64,000 bases of DNA, from NCBI GenBank assembly GCA_016342655.1, contig JAEINL010000005.1, forward strand, positions 1 through 64,000, in the 5' to 3' direction. Position 1 is the stretch's first letter. Each line of letters opens with the position of its first letter. The stretch is from Sphaerochaeta sp. (GTDB taxonomy: Bacteria; Spirochaetota; Spirochaetia; Sphaerochaetales; Sphaerochaetaceae). Shown one piece after another: positions 33,849 through 43,724 of this stretch. The position numbers and the translations under genes were made by a program. The notes beneath the pieces are model-generated. The model was not told the origin of the DNA. It did no database searches and was given only the letters and a program-made list of their open reading frames with translations.

Positions 33849-34766
33849 GTGAATCTACTCCACTCAAAGCAATATCAAAAAAAATTAAGAATGAGAAGAT
33901 TAGCAAATGATGGGAAAGCTTTTTTGCTGCTCCTACCTTCCCTAATTTTTCTTACCACCTTTACCTTAGTTCCCATAGTGAAGAGTTTCTATATTAGTTT
34001 AATGGATTTACAACTTGGGATGAAAAAACCCTATTTTATTGGATTTGGAAATTATGTTGAACTATTTACCAGCACTCTCTTTTGGAAAGTAATGGGGAAT
34101 ACTCTTCTCTTTGCAATTATGACAGTACTTCCAAGTATGATATTAGGCCTTGGATTAGCTCTTATGCTGAATATGAAGCATAAGCTCACAGGACTGTTTA
34201 GAGTTTCATTCTTCTCTCCTGTCGTGATGCCACTCATTGCTGTGGCAAGTATCTGGATGTTTATCTATATGCCAGATGCAGGGCTCCTTGATCAGTTGCG
34301 TGCAGCTTTGGGACTCCCTGGTCAAATATACCTCCAGCGGTCTGATACAGTACTACCAGCTCTTGCTATAGTCTATAACTGGAAAGAAGCTGGCTTTCTC
34401 ATGATATTCTTTTTATCAGGCCTTCAAAGTATTTCTACAGAGATGTATGAAGCTGCAAAGATTGATGGAGCTAGCAAATTCACCATTTTCAGGAAGATGA
34501 CTATTCCCTTATTAATGCCTACTACCCTATTTGTATCAACTATAGCCTTAACTGATTCATTTAAATTAGTTGACCACATTGCGATGATGACTGAGGGTAT
34601 GCCTAACAATTCAAGTACTACATTACTCTATTATATATATCAAAATGGATTTAATTTCTTTAACCAAGGGATCGCTTCGGCTCTTACTGTTATCCTTCTC
34701 ATCATTATGCTCATTGCATCTTCCCTACAATTCTTCACCGCCGATAGTAGAATCCATTACAATTAG
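33849..34766 (+). CDS. Sugar ABC transporter permease (UgpA/MalF type)
   Basis: The track start (TTG 33819) lies inside the hairpin; GTG 33849 has AAAAGGA eight bases upstream and gives 305 aa. Six membrane segments are visible and the inner-membrane loop EMYEAAKIDGASKFTIFRKMTIPLL is the EAA motif that docks the ATPase. Partner of the next gene. Confidence 0.9.
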   Translation: MNLLHSKQYQKKLRMRRLANDGKAFLLLLPSLIFLTTFTLVPIVKSFYISLMDLQLGMKKPYFIGFGNYVELFTSTLFWKVMGNTLLFAIMTVLPSMILGLGLALMLNMKHKLTGLFRVSFFSPVVMPLIAVASIWMFIYMPDAGLLDQLRAALGLPGQIYLQRSDTVLPALAIVYNWKEAGFLMIFFLSGLQSISTEMYEAAKIDGASKFTIFRKMTIPLLMPTTLFVSTIALTDSFKLVDHIAMMTEGMPNNSSTTLLYYIYQNGFNFFNQGIASALTVILLIIMLIASSLQFFTADSRIHYN

Positions 34767-34778
34767 GAGTTTTGCACT

Positions 34779-35588
34779 ATGAACATCAAGCGTCTTTCTT
34801 TTATCCTATTTTCTTCTGTGTTCTCCTTTGTTTGGCTAATTCCCCTTATTTGGCTAGTGGTGACGACATTCACTGAACCAACGTATTATATGTCAATCAT
34901 CCCTAGCACTCCTTTTACCTTAGATAATATCAAATACATAGTAACTGCAGCTCCTTTTGGGCAGTATTATCTGAACACCATTACTATCACTCTTGGAATT
35001 TTTACCGTTCAGTTTATTACTGTTACTCTTGCAGCTTTTGCTCTTTCTGTGATGAATTTCAGGTTTGAAAAGTTAGCCTTCTTCTTAATCTTTGTTCAAA
35101 TCATTATTCCTAATGATGTTCTTATAATGCCTAACTACTCAACCATTTCAGCTCTTGGGTTCATCGATACAAAACTAGCTATCATGATGCCATTCTTCTG
35201 CAGTGCCTTTGGAATATTCTTACTCCGGCAAAGCTTCAAATCAATTCCTATTGCTTTGGCAGACGCTTCAAAAATTGATGGGTGCAATTTGATACAGACT
35301 ATCTGGAAAGTATATGTTCCAAACGCCAAACCAGCATATGTTTCTTTTGGTCTCGTCTCCATCAGTTATCACTGGAACAACTATCTATGGCCAATGATTG
35401 TAACGAACTCAGTGGAGAATAGACCTCTAACTGTAGGTCTCGCCATTTTTGCCAAATCAAAAGAAGCTGTTATGCAGTGGGCTAATGTATGCGCTGCCAC
35501 ATTCATTATCATTCTTCCCCTACTATTGGCATTTCTTTTCTTCCAAAAACAGTTTATCAATAGTTTCGTGAGTTCAGGAATAAAATAG
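34779..35588 (+). CDS. Sugar ABC transporter permease (UgpE/MalG type)
   Basis: A 269-aa permease with six membrane segments. The EAA loop is present as LADASKIDGCNLIQTIWKVYVPNAKPA. Ribosome site AGGAGTTTTGCACT; 12 bp after the first permease. Together they form the channel for the binding protein at 32430. Confidence 0.92.
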   Translation: MNIKRLSFILFSSVFSFVWLIPLIWLVVTTFTEPTYYMSIIPSTPFTLDNIKYIVTAAPFGQYYLNTITITLGIFTVQFITVTLAAFALSVMNFRFEKLAFFLIFVQIIIPNDVLIMPNYSTISALGFIDTKLAIMMPFFCSAFGIFLLRQSFKSIPIALADASKIDGCNLIQTIWKVYVPNAKPAYVSFGLVSISYHWNNYLWPMIVTNSVENRPLTVGLAIFAKSKEAVMQWANVCAATFIIILPLLLAFLFFQKQFINSFVSSGIK

Positions 35589-35596
35589 AGGTAGCT

Positions 35597-36301
35597 ATGA
35601 AATTACAATTTTTAGGGTGTGGCGGTGGATACACCCCATCTTTGAACAATACAAATGCTTTCTTCGTAAAAGGTGATACATTCTTTTTATTAGATTGCGG
35701 GTTTAGTACATTTAATCAATTGTTACAAATTGATGATTTCCTCAAAGCAAAGAATTTTGTTATCCTTCTTACCCATCTTCATGGGGATCACTGTGGCTCG
35801 TTAAGCATGACTATCAGCTACTCCCACAGTATCCTACACAGAATTCCAACTCTCATCTTTCCCCTACGTACAGTAACTGAATTACTTTCCCTTATGGGAA
35901 TCCCTGAAAATCAGTATATATTACGGCAATATTTAGAGGAGACGGATGGTGTTTCCGGGTCCCCTATCGTGGTGCAACACACACCCCTGATGAGTTGTTT
36001 TGGGTATTTGCTCAAAGACGAGGAAAAGAGCATCTTCTACGGTGGAGACTCATCCTCAATTCCAAAAGAGATACTGCATTCCCTTCATGCCAACAGTATT
36101 GATGAAGTCTACCAGGATACCACCTATGAGAGAGGAGAGCATGCTTCTCACGGGACTCTCGATTATCTCGATTCAGTTATTTCTCCTGAATATAAACATA
36201 AAGTCTACTGTATGCACTTTGATCATAACTTTATTGGAGAGGTAATACATAGAGGATACCAAGTTGTTTCTTCCTATACAGCAATTGCACAAATAAGCTA
36301 A
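35597..36301 (+). CDS. MBL-fold metallohydrolase
   Basis: A 234-aa metallo-beta-lactamase-fold protein. LTHLHGDHCGS is the metal-binding motif; YGGDSS and CMHFDH give later ligands. It starts 8 bp after the permease, so it is part of the transporter operon. The size and HFDHN end recall the RNase Z/phosphodiesterase branch, and a hydrolase acting on the imported compound, for example a cyclic phosphodiester or lactone, is possible. Substrate unknown. Confidence 0.85.
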   Translation: MKLQFLGCGGGYTPSLNNTNAFFVKGDTFFLLDCGFSTFNQLLQIDDFLKAKNFVILLTHLHGDHCGSLSMTISYSHSILHRIPTLIFPLRTVTELLSLMGIPENQYILRQYLEETDGVSGSPIVVQHTPLMSCFGYLLKDEEKSIFYGGDSSSIPKEILHSLHANSIDEVYQDTTYERGEHASHGTLDYLDSVISPEYKHKVYCMHFDHNFIGEVIHRGYQVVSSYTAIAQIS

Positions 36302-36311
36302 TATATTGATC

Positions 36312-37070
36312 ATGATAAAAGTTGTAATTGCAGATGACGAATATTATATTCTCAAGGAATTGGATGATATCATAGACTGGAACAGGATTGGATGTGAAAT
36401 AGTAGGAAATGCCAAAAATGGGAGAGAAGCGAAAGAATTGGTTCTTTCTCTCCATGCAGATCTCCTTATTACTGATATAAAAATGCCATTTGTTGATGGA
36501 CTCTCTGTGATCCAAGACCTTCACGAACATAACAAGGAGATAGAATTTATTTTAATTTCTGGGTATAGTGATTTTTCTTATGCTTTGCAAGGGATAAAAT
36601 TTGGAGTCTCTGACTATCTTCTAAAACCAATCGATAGCACAGAATTAATGAATGCTGTTAAGAAAATAGTGAGGAAGAAAGAGGGATTCCCACTCCAAAA
36701 TGAAGAAAATCCCATTATAGAACAAGTGGTTCAAACCAATAGATATATTAAAAGAGCCCTAGAATATGTAGAAAAACACTATGCTTCCCCTTTACATCTT
36801 CAAGAAGTAGCAGATTCTCTCTCAATTAGCAGTAGCTATTTAAGTAAGCTCTTTGTTGATAAATTAGAGATGAGATTTACCCAATTTGTCAATCTGTACA
36901 GAATAAAAGTAAGCCAACAATATTTGAAATCAACAGACAAGACCATAGAAGAGATAGCTTCCATTGTGGGATACAGCGATTATAAATACTATTCACATGT
37001 ATTCAAAACTGTAAGCGGGATGACTCCGATGCAATATAAGAGTGAAAGAAGTTACTATGTTAATTCATAA
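36312..37070 (+). CDS. YesN-type response regulator (REC + AraC HTH)
   Basis: ATG 36312 rather than the track's TTG; 252 aa. The receiver domain has VVIADDE, the phospho-acceptor aspartate in LLITDIKMP and ISGYSDF, KPID for the conserved Lys. The C-terminus is an AraC helix-turn-helix (LHLQEVADSLSISSSYLSKLF; IEEIASIVGYSDYKYYSHVFKTVSGMTP). Paired with the overlapping kinase, it probably activates the upstream transporter operon. Confidence 0.93.
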   Translation: MIKVVIADDEYYILKELDDIIDWNRIGCEIVGNAKNGREAKELVLSLHADLLITDIKMPFVDGLSVIQDLHEHNKEIEFILISGYSDFSYALQGIKFGVSDYLLKPIDSTELMNAVKKIVRKKEGFPLQNEENPIIEQVVQTNRYIKRALEYVEKHYASPLHLQEVADSLSISSSYLSKLFVDKLEMRFTQFVNLYRIKVSQQYLKSTDKTIEEIASIVGYSDYKYYSHVFKTVSGMTPMQYKSERSYYVNS

Positions 37071-38799
37071 CAAAAAGAAGATGCATAGTTTTTCTTTTAC
37101 CCTGAAGAACATCTATAAGAAAATTAATTCTTTTGTATATGACAAACGATATTTCATTAAACTCAGTCTCATCTACATAGGGATATCCCTTTCTCTCTTC
37201 GTTATTTTATCAATAATTTTTGAAAATGTTTATACTTCCATTAGTCGAAATTATATTTATGGGCAGGAGAAACTGAAAAGCACTCAAATCGCCAATTCTA
37301 TTGAAGAATTGATGCAAGAATACGTGTTGATGTCAGAAAATCTTGCATCTAATGATGATATTCAACAATTTTTCAAATTTGACAATGATACGGTAACCAA
37401 TAAGGCTGCACAAGATGCAATTGAAGATTACTTCCTCTTCAAGAAAGGAAAGGAAGAGATACACCTCATTAGTAAGATAGGGGAAAGAACAATTAGTACT
37501 GGATATATTCCTAATATATACCTCTATAAAAATTGGGGTATATTGTATGATTTACAGCACATGAATGGTTCAACAATGTATTTTAGCTCTCTCTACAGGG
37601 GCCTATCTGGAGATGGAATATCTCTCTCAGTGGCAACGAAAGTAAAGGATGACAGTGGCAAAGTAATTGGATATGTTATTGTAGATATCTATCGGAACAC
37701 TCTTCAAAACCTCTTCAATAATCTCCTCACTTCTCAGTCGAGCATTAAGATCTCAAACAAACAGAATTTTATCAGATTCAGCAATGAGGATACCTATGAT
37801 GAAGGAACACTGTATGAACCAATACATGAGTCTGATTATGTATATACCTTCACTACTTCCATACTCGATGGATCCTTTTCTATTCACTATGAGGTGAAAA
37901 ACACCTTCCTTCTTCACATTAAATCGACATTCCAAACACAGTTTTTCTATCTAATCGCTCTTAGCATTATCATCAGTATGATAACAGCTCTGATCATTTC
38001 ATCCGGTATTCGTAAACCCATCAAGACTCTCATTGAAACGATGAAAATTGTGGGGAAAGGGAATTTAGATGCTCAAATAACATTAGTAAAAAGAAATGAC
38101 CTTCATGAATTGCAGGATGAATTCAACAAGTTAGTAAGGAGACTAAAAACATTACAGAATGAGAATATACAGAATGAAAAACTCCTACATCTCGCTCAAA
38201 TTGAATTTTTACAAGCTCAGATCAAGCCTCATTTTCTCTATAATATGATGGCAACCATTAAAGGAATGATTTCCATCTGTCCCCCTGAAGAAGTGAAGAA
38301 CGCAATAGTAATTCTTACGAAGATACTAAGAGAATCGTATGATTTCTCAGAAGAACTAAAACCTTTGAAATCCCACCTTTCTTTTATTCAAAACTATATC
38401 GATATGCAAAACTACCGATTTCCTGGTCGTTTCTCCCTCTCTGTAGATGTCACCGAAGATGCACTCAATACACGGATGCCTCCTCTCTTATTACAACCTA
38501 TGATTGAAAATTCAATTATCCATGGATTCAAGGATAAAGAGAGCCATTGTAATATCTCAATAGTAGGATATTGCAACGACAACTATCTTCACCTGAGTAT
38601 TATGGATGATGGTATTGGAATGTCAGAGGAGAAGCTAGCGATAATTAACGAATATGCACTTTCAGAGCACTCCCCTCATGTGGGCCTTGCCAATGTATTT
38701 AAAAGAATCAAATACTTTTATGACAATTCCAGTTCGATACACATAGAAAGTACAAAGGGAAAAGGAACCACAGTGACCTGCACCCTGCAGGCACTGTAG
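37057..38799 (+). CDS. YesM-type sensor histidine kinase
   Basis: The start at ATG 37057 overlaps the regulator gene by 14 bp (a GTG at 37042 is also possible); about 580 aa. One membrane segment near residue 35-60, an extracellular sensor region of about 220 residues, a second segment (FFYLIALSIIISMITALII), a HAMP-like linker, the His-kinase motif QIKPHFLYNMM and the ATPase motifs MIENSIIHGF, IMDDGIGM and HVGLANVFKRI. The layout is standard for kinases that sense extracellular sugars in such operons. Confidence 0.93.
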   Translation: MLIHNKKKMHSFSFTLKNIYKKINSFVYDKRYFIKLSLIYIGISLSLFVILSIIFENVYTSISRNYIYGQEKLKSTQIANSIEELMQEYVLMSENLASNDDIQQFFKFDNDTVTNKAAQDAIEDYFLFKKGKEEIHLISKIGERTISTGYIPNIYLYKNWGILYDLQHMNGSTMYFSSLYRGLSGDGISLSVATKVKDDSGKVIGYVIVDIYRNTLQNLFNNLLTSQSSIKISNKQNFIRFSNEDTYDEGTLYEPIHESDYVYTFTTSILDGSFSIHYEVKNTFLLHIKSTFQTQFFYLIALSIIISMITALIISSGIRKPIKTLIETMKIVGKGNLDAQITLVKRNDLHELQDEFNKLVRRLKTLQNENIQNEKLLHLAQIEFLQAQIKPHFLYNMMATIKGMISICPPEEVKNAIVILTKILRESYDFSEELKPLKSHLSFIQNYIDMQNYRFPGRFSLSVDVTEDALNTRMPPLLLQPMIENSIIHGFKDKESHCNISIVGYCNDNYLHLSIMDDGIGMSEEKLAIINEYALSEHSPHVGLANVFKRIKYFYDNSSSIHIESTKGKGTTVTCTLQAL

Positions 38800-38872
38800 A
38801 ACATAGGGCACCTCCTAACCAGGCAGAACATATTACGCTTTTTTTTCCGGCTCACCAGAGATAGGACGAAAC

Positions 38873-39991
38873 CTATTTCTTCTTCCTAGGCAGGAACAAG
38901 GCATTCACAGGGTCAATGACGAAGGAGACCTGCTGATCCTCATTGAATATTTGCATAGTGTTCGTATAAGGGACAAAGGCTTTTATCATCTCACCATTTG
39001 GTAGTGTCAGCTCATACTCCACATGGCTACCAACAAATATGGAAGAGGTCACTGTCGCATTGAAAGATTCCTCACCCCCCTTATACGGCACTACATTTAT
39101 TGACTCTGGGCGTATGACAAGAGCGGCATCCTTCCCCACCTGATAGCTCTCCACACTGGGATCAATATGGTCTGGAACGATACATCTGGCACCGAATACT
39201 CCCCCATTGTGCGTATTCACCTCCAAGTTCTCTCCTGTGAAGGAGGTTACTTTTAGATGCATGATATTCGCTTGTCCGATAAAATCAGCAACAAAGAGGG
39301 ACTGGGGATTGCTATATATCTCAAAAGCGGTCCCCACCTGCTCCACCTTCCCCTTGTTCATCACGACAATCCTATCAGCCATAGAGAGGGCCTCGCTCTG
39401 ATCATGGGTGACATACAGACAGGTAATGCCTAATTTCTTTTGGAGCTTGCGGATCTCTGTACGCATATGGATTCGTAGCTTGGCATCCAGATTGGAAAGG
39501 GGCTCATCCATCAACAGCAGATTAGGTTCCATGACTATCACCCGGGCAAGAGCAACCCGTTGCTGCTCCCCTCCTGACAATTGGCTTGGAAAGCGGTTCT
39601 CTGTGTTTTTGAGTCCGACAAGCAAGAGGGCGTCCTTGACCTTGTCACGGATGTCTTTTTCTCCGCGGGATTTGAGACCATAGGCCACATTATTATAGAC
39701 ACTCATGTGGGGAAACAGGGCATAGTTCTGGAAAACGAACCCTATCTTTCGCTTATTTACAGGGGTGTTTGTCATATCAAGACCACGAATGGTAATAGCT
39801 CCACTTGTGGGTAGTTCAAATCCTGCAACCATTCGTAAGGTGGTTGTCTTACCACAACCGGAGGGTCCAAGAAAGGTGACCATCTCCCCCTCTTCCACCT
39901 GAAGGTTCACCCTATCGACAGCTGTTATATATCCATCATCTTTTTTGAAGGTTTTTGTTACATTTTCAAGATTAAGCGCCAATTTTTTCAT
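38873..39991 (-). CDS. ABC transporter ATP-binding protein (ferric/spermidine type)
   Basis: A 372-aa ATPase. Walker A GPSGCGKTT, signature LSGGEQQRVALARV, Walker B LLLMDEPLSNLD and switch His in VTHDQSEA, plus a C-terminal TOBE-like region. It is the third gene of the binding-protein/fused-permease operon and overlaps the permease stop by 20 bp. Its family (PotA/FbpC-like) also includes multi-operon ATPases, so it could additionally serve the sugar permeases next door, which lack one. Confidence 0.93.
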   Translation of the reverse strand: MKKLALNLENVTKTFKKDDGYITAVDRVNLQVEEGEMVTFLGPSGCGKTTTLRMVAGFELPTSGAITIRGLDMTNTPVNKRKIGFVFQNYALFPHMSVYNNVAYGLKSRGEKDIRDKVKDALLLVGLKNTENRFPSQLSGGEQQRVALARVIVMEPNLLLMDEPLSNLDAKLRIHMRTEIRKLQKKLGITCLYVTHDQSEALSMADRIVVMNKGKVEQVGTAFEIYSNPQSLFVADFIGQANIMHLKVTSFTGENLEVNTHNGGVFGARCIVPDHIDPSVESYQVGKDAALVIRPESINVVPYKGGEESFNATVTSSIFVGSHVEYELTLPNGEMIKAFVPYTNTMQIFNEDQQVSFVIDPVNALFLPRKKK

Positions 39992-41681
39992 AGCTGATAT
40001 TCTCCTGCTGGGTAAATTTTCTTGTACTCCACTTCATAAGCGAAAGCATTATCGCATCGACAACAAACACAATGACAATGAGCACTATCGAAAATGCTGA
40101 TGCCTGAGAAAATTGCAGCTCAGTCATGCTTTCAAGGATTCTCGTTGTCAACAGTGTCCATCGGACCGACACCAGGAAAATGGTTGCACTTATCGCGGTC
40201 ATGGAGTGGATAAACAGATAGCGCATTCCTGCAAGGACGGCGGGGATGATAAGAGGGATAGTGACATGGGTAAATGTTCTCAATGAACTTGCACCAAGGG
40301 AGAGGGACGCCTCTTCAAGGGCCGGGTCAATTTGCGCAAGTGATGCTATTACAGAGCGTATCCCTGTCGCATAATAGCGAAAAACATATGCAGCCACTAA
40401 AATGGCGAGGGTTCCTGTCAACAGGATGGGTTTTTGGTTAAAAGCGATGATATAGGCAATACCCACAACAGTTCCTGGAAGAGCATAGTTGAGCATGCTG
40501 CCAAACTCAAAGAATCTCTTGCCGAAGAAATTCTTTCTCTGTGCGATATAGCCGATTACAACACCAAGGATCGAGCCGATTACCGTCGAAAGGAGGGCGA
40601 TAAGCAACGTATCCGTAATGGCTTTTCTCCCATGGGCAAAGACATACCCAAAGTGTTCCAGGGTGAAGGAGTTATCCACACTCCATACCTTCACAAAGGA
40701 ACCCCACAGAATAATGGAATAGAGATAGAGGATAAATATGACAGTGAGAGCACATAGTACGCTGATGATGGCAGTCAGGAGATGGGGAAGCTTTCCAAAA
40801 CCTGACTTTGCGCCGTTTTTCCCTGTGACGGAAACATAACTTTTCTTACCGATGAGCACCCTCTGTAACATAAATACCAACAAGGCAGGCAAGAGAAGAA
40901 GGAATGAGAGGGAGGCCCCTCCCTTCAGATCAAACATGCCTGTAATCATGAGATAGGCTTCGGTAGGAAGGACTGGGAATGTGTGCCCTCCCAAAATGAG
41001 CGGGGTTGCAAAATCTGCCAAGGAAGCACCAAAAAGGAGAAGGATGGAGTTTCCTATACCAGGCAACGAAAGGGGTATGGTTATCGTTCGGAACATCCTC
41101 CACCGTGAAGACCCTAGGGAAAGCGCAGCATCATCAAGATTAGCGCTCATCGTATTCAACACAGCGGTTATCACCATAAAGGCAACAGGGAAATAGGTGA
41201 GGGTCTCACTCATCCATGTTCCTATGAAACCATAAATAGAGAAGTTTCCTATACCTAGCGCCTTAAGCAACATCCCATTTGGCCCAAGGGCTAAGGTTAG
41301 GGAGATACTACTAGTGAAGGGAGGAGAGATGAGGGGAAGAATTGTCACCGCTCCTAACAGCACCTTAAAGAATGCGGGAAGAGGGGTTCTTGTAACGGCC
41401 AGGGCAAATATATATCCAAGCACTGTTCCCGTGAATGCCACTGCAGTGGCAAGGATAAGGGAATTGAAGAGAGCCCTAATATTATACGTTTTGCTCATTA
41501 TCTTTCCAAGATTTGCAAAACTGACAGAACCATCAACGACGAACGTGGTCGCCAGAAGTTTGATGATCGGGAGAAAGATAAAGATGGCGAAGATAATCCA
41601 TATTGCAACAAGGGCACCAAATAGTGCAGGATCTCTTTTTGCCATTGTACTTTTAGTATGAGCTAACCTTGTTGTCGACAC
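39972..41681 (-). CDS. Fused double permease of iron/phosphonate-type ABC transporter
   Basis: GTG 41681 with TAGGAGGACTTAAC before it is preferred to the track start; 569 aa. Two homologous six-helix permease halves are fused, each with an EAA-type loop (LDDAALSLGSSRWRMFRTITIPL; LEEASLSLGASSLRTFTHVTIPL). This is the architecture of FbpB-like ferric iron and 2-aminoethylphosphonate transporters. It works with the binding protein at 41776 and ATPase at 38873. Confidence 0.92.
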   Translation of the reverse strand: MSTTRLAHTKSTMAKRDPALFGALVAIWIIFAIFIFLPIIKLLATTFVVDGSVSFANLGKIMSKTYNIRALFNSLILATAVAFTGTVLGYIFALAVTRTPLPAFFKVLLGAVTILPLISPPFTSSISLTLALGPNGMLLKALGIGNFSIYGFIGTWMSETLTYFPVAFMVITAVLNTMSANLDDAALSLGSSRWRMFRTITIPLSLPGIGNSILLLFGASLADFATPLILGGHTFPVLPTEAYLMITGMFDLKGGASLSFLLLLPALLVFMLQRVLIGKKSYVSVTGKNGAKSGFGKLPHLLTAIISVLCALTVIFILYLYSIILWGSFVKVWSVDNSFTLEHFGYVFAHGRKAITDTLLIALLSTVIGSILGVVIGYIAQRKNFFGKRFFEFGSMLNYALPGTVVGIAYIIAFNQKPILLTGTLAILVAAYVFRYYATGIRSVIASLAQIDPALEEASLSLGASSLRTFTHVTIPLIIPAVLAGMRYLFIHSMTAISATIFLVSVRWTLLTTRILESMTELQFSQASAFSIVLIVIVFVVDAIMLSLMKWSTRKFTQQENISYEKIGA

Positions 41682-41775
41682 GTTAAGTCCTCCTAGCATA
41701 ATCAGAAAGGCCAAAGAGGTACACTGCACATACTACAGAGTACCTCTTCTCATAAAACAGGATACCTACCGCACC

Positions 41776-42810
41776 TTACTGCTGAATGATTTCTTCAATC
41801 CATTTTTCAACGAATCTTGACCTGTTCTCGCCTTTCCATTCTGCTTTGGCTTCGAGCAGCTTCACCGTTGACATATCAAGGGCTGGATTCGTTACCACGA
41901 CATCTCCACGGGTGGGAATGTAGTTGATCAGATTTTCAACCATCACTTCACCAAGGCGTTTTGAGGAGGCCCAATCCATCAGGACTTTTGCTGCCCCTAG
42001 GTTTTTGGCTCCCTGTACAATTCCACTGCCTTCTATCCCATAGGTGACACCCTCTTTTGGATACGAGACCGAAAGGTCATACCCCTGCTGTTGGATATCG
42101 AGTGCATCAACAATGTAAAACACTCCAGCAGCAGCTTGTCCTGTAGCAACAGGCATTGCCCCGCCTGCACCACCTTTGGTATACAGCTGAATATTATTGT
42201 GAAGTTTCTTCTGGTACTCGAAGGCCTCATCTTCACCAAACACCTTTACCAGGGAGTAAATCCTTTCAGTAGCTGTACCGGAGGTCCTGGCGTCAGCCAT
42301 CTGTAGTGATTTGCCATACTTGGGATCGATCAGGTCGAACCAGCTTGTAGGCACCTGCAGGCCCTTGCTCTTGAGATAAGCATTATTACTCAAGAAGCAC
42401 AGGGGGATAATGCCAATTCCTGTCCAGTACTGTTCTTCTGAACGGAATTTTGCGGGGATCTTGTCAGCTTCTTTAGGAGAATACTGTGCAAAGACACCCT
42501 CTGGGATACCAGCTTCATAGGTATCAGCGGGACCGCCCCAAAGTGCATCTACCTGTGGGTTTGCTTTCTCTGCGATCAACCTTGCCAAGGCTTCTCCTGA
42601 GGAGAGGCGCACAAAGTTAACGGAAATTCCCGTGTCCTTAGTAAATTCACTAAAGATTTTAGTGGCATACTTTTCCGGCATGATTGAGTAGACATTTACC
42701 GTCGTACCAACGGTTTCTGTTGTAACCGCCTCTTTTGCCCCTGCAGCGAACATTGGAGTAACGCACAACAGCACCAACAAAACAGAGAGTAGAATGTGTT
42801 TCATTTTCAT
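41776..42810 (-). CDS. Iron/phosphonate-type ABC substrate-binding protein
   Basis: A 344-aa secreted binding protein of the family containing AfuA/FbpA and phosphonate- or thiamine-binding relatives. Signal peptide MKMKHILLSVLLVLLCVTPM then FAAGAKE. NVYSIMPEKYATKIFSEF, PQVDALWGG and GKSLQMADARTSGTA are typical of the group. Ribosome site AAAGGAGGATTAT. The paired tyrosines used for iron are not obvious, so an organic ligand is as likely as iron. First gene of the operon. Confidence 0.9.
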   Translation of the reverse strand: MKMKHILLSVLLVLLCVTPMFAAGAKEAVTTETVGTTVNVYSIMPEKYATKIFSEFTKDTGISVNFVRLSSGEALARLIAEKANPQVDALWGGPADTYEAGIPEGVFAQYSPKEADKIPAKFRSEEQYWTGIGIIPLCFLSNNAYLKSKGLQVPTSWFDLIDPKYGKSLQMADARTSGTATERIYSLVKVFGEDEAFEYQKKLHNNIQLYTKGGAGGAMPVATGQAAAGVFYIVDALDIQQQGYDLSVSYPKEGVTYGIEGSGIVQGAKNLGAAKVLMDWASSKRLGEVMVENLINYIPTRGDVVVTNPALDMSTVKLLEAKAEWKGENRSRFVEKWIEEIIQQ

Positions 42811-42943
42811 ATAATCCTCCTTTAGGATTGTAGGAGAAGTGTCAGATTTCTCCTACCGATACTACATATTCTCTACTTCCATTGTGCCACCGATTGGGTT
42901 TATTACAAGTTACAAAACCGTAACAATAAAAGATATCAATACC

Positions 42944-42983
42944 CCAGGGCAAGCCCTGGAAAGAGGAGGCGTTGCCTCCTTTT
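42944..42983 (-). terminator. Tandem hairpins downstream of the two-component operon
   Basis: CCAGGGC/GCCCTGG (42944-42959, 2-nt loop) and AGGAGGC/GCCTCCT (42964-42980, 3-nt loop) lie side by side 55-95 bp after the response-regulator stop. The U tract is weak on the minus strand, so terminator function is probable but not certain; a REP-like stabiliser is the alternative. Confidence 0.55.
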
Positions 42984-43037
42984 CCGAGCCAAGGGGCTGA
43001 CGTATCTCACCTTGCTTTCCCGGCACTCGCTCGGTAA

Positions 43038-43724
43038 TCAAGTACCTTTTGCGTCTGTAAGGATATAGCCGACACCCCATTTATTAATGATATATCGTGG
43101 TGAAGCAGGGTCTTCCTCCACCTTTTTCCTTAGCCGGCTCATATTTACCTTAACAAGTTCGGATCCTTGTATCCAATCCTCATTTTTCCATACCGTTTGC
43201 AGGATCTTTTGTACAGAAACCGGTGTGTGCAGATATGTTGCTAAAACTTCTAGTATTTTGAATTCTGTCGGGGTCAGATTTAGTAACACATCCTTACAGT
43301 AAAGGGTTTGCTGTTCCAGATTGATTGTAAGGTCCCCTACAACAAGAATCTTTTCCTCATGGACCTGGACCCTTTTGAGAACCTTCTCTACCCGAAGAAG
43401 GAGTTCCTTATAGTTGAAGGGCTTGGAGACGTAATCCTCTCCCCCCACCTCAAGACCTTCTATAATTTGGTCATCCTGATCGTGTGAGCTCAAGAAGATG
43501 ACAGGGATATCCATAGCGACAAGATGCGTACATACCTCCAACCCATTCAATCCGGGGAGGCCTATATCGAGGATCACAATATCAGGGGACCACGAGGTCG
43601 CAACCTTGACTGCATCATCGCCTCTCTGCACAGATTGCACACTATATCCTTGCTTCTCAAATATGTAGGTAAGAAGAGTCAGGATTTCCTTTTCATCATC
43701 GACCAGTAATACTCTATTCTTCAT
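43038..43724 (-). CDS. OmpR-type response regulator
   Basis: A 228-aa regulator: VLLVDDEKEIL, phospho-acceptor in DIVILDIGLPGLNG, switch Thr/Ser in LSSHD and Lys in VSKPFNY, then a winged-helix domain (LTPTEFKILEVLATY; GSELVKVNMSRLRKKVEEDP; VGYILTD). Its start overlaps the kinase stop by 4 bp. Likely controls the flanking transporter operon starting at 42810. Confidence 0.94.
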   Translation of the reverse strand: MKNRVLLVDDEKEILTLLTYIFEKQGYSVQSVQRGDDAVKVATSWSPDIVILDIGLPGLNGLEVCTHLVAMDIPVIFLSSHDQDDQIIEGLEVGGEDYVSKPFNYKELLLRVEKVLKRVQVHEEKILVVGDLTINLEQQTLYCKDVLLNLTPTEFKILEVLATYLHTPVSVQKILQTVWKNEDWIQGSELVKVNMSRLRKKVEEDPASPRYIINKWGVGYILTDAKGT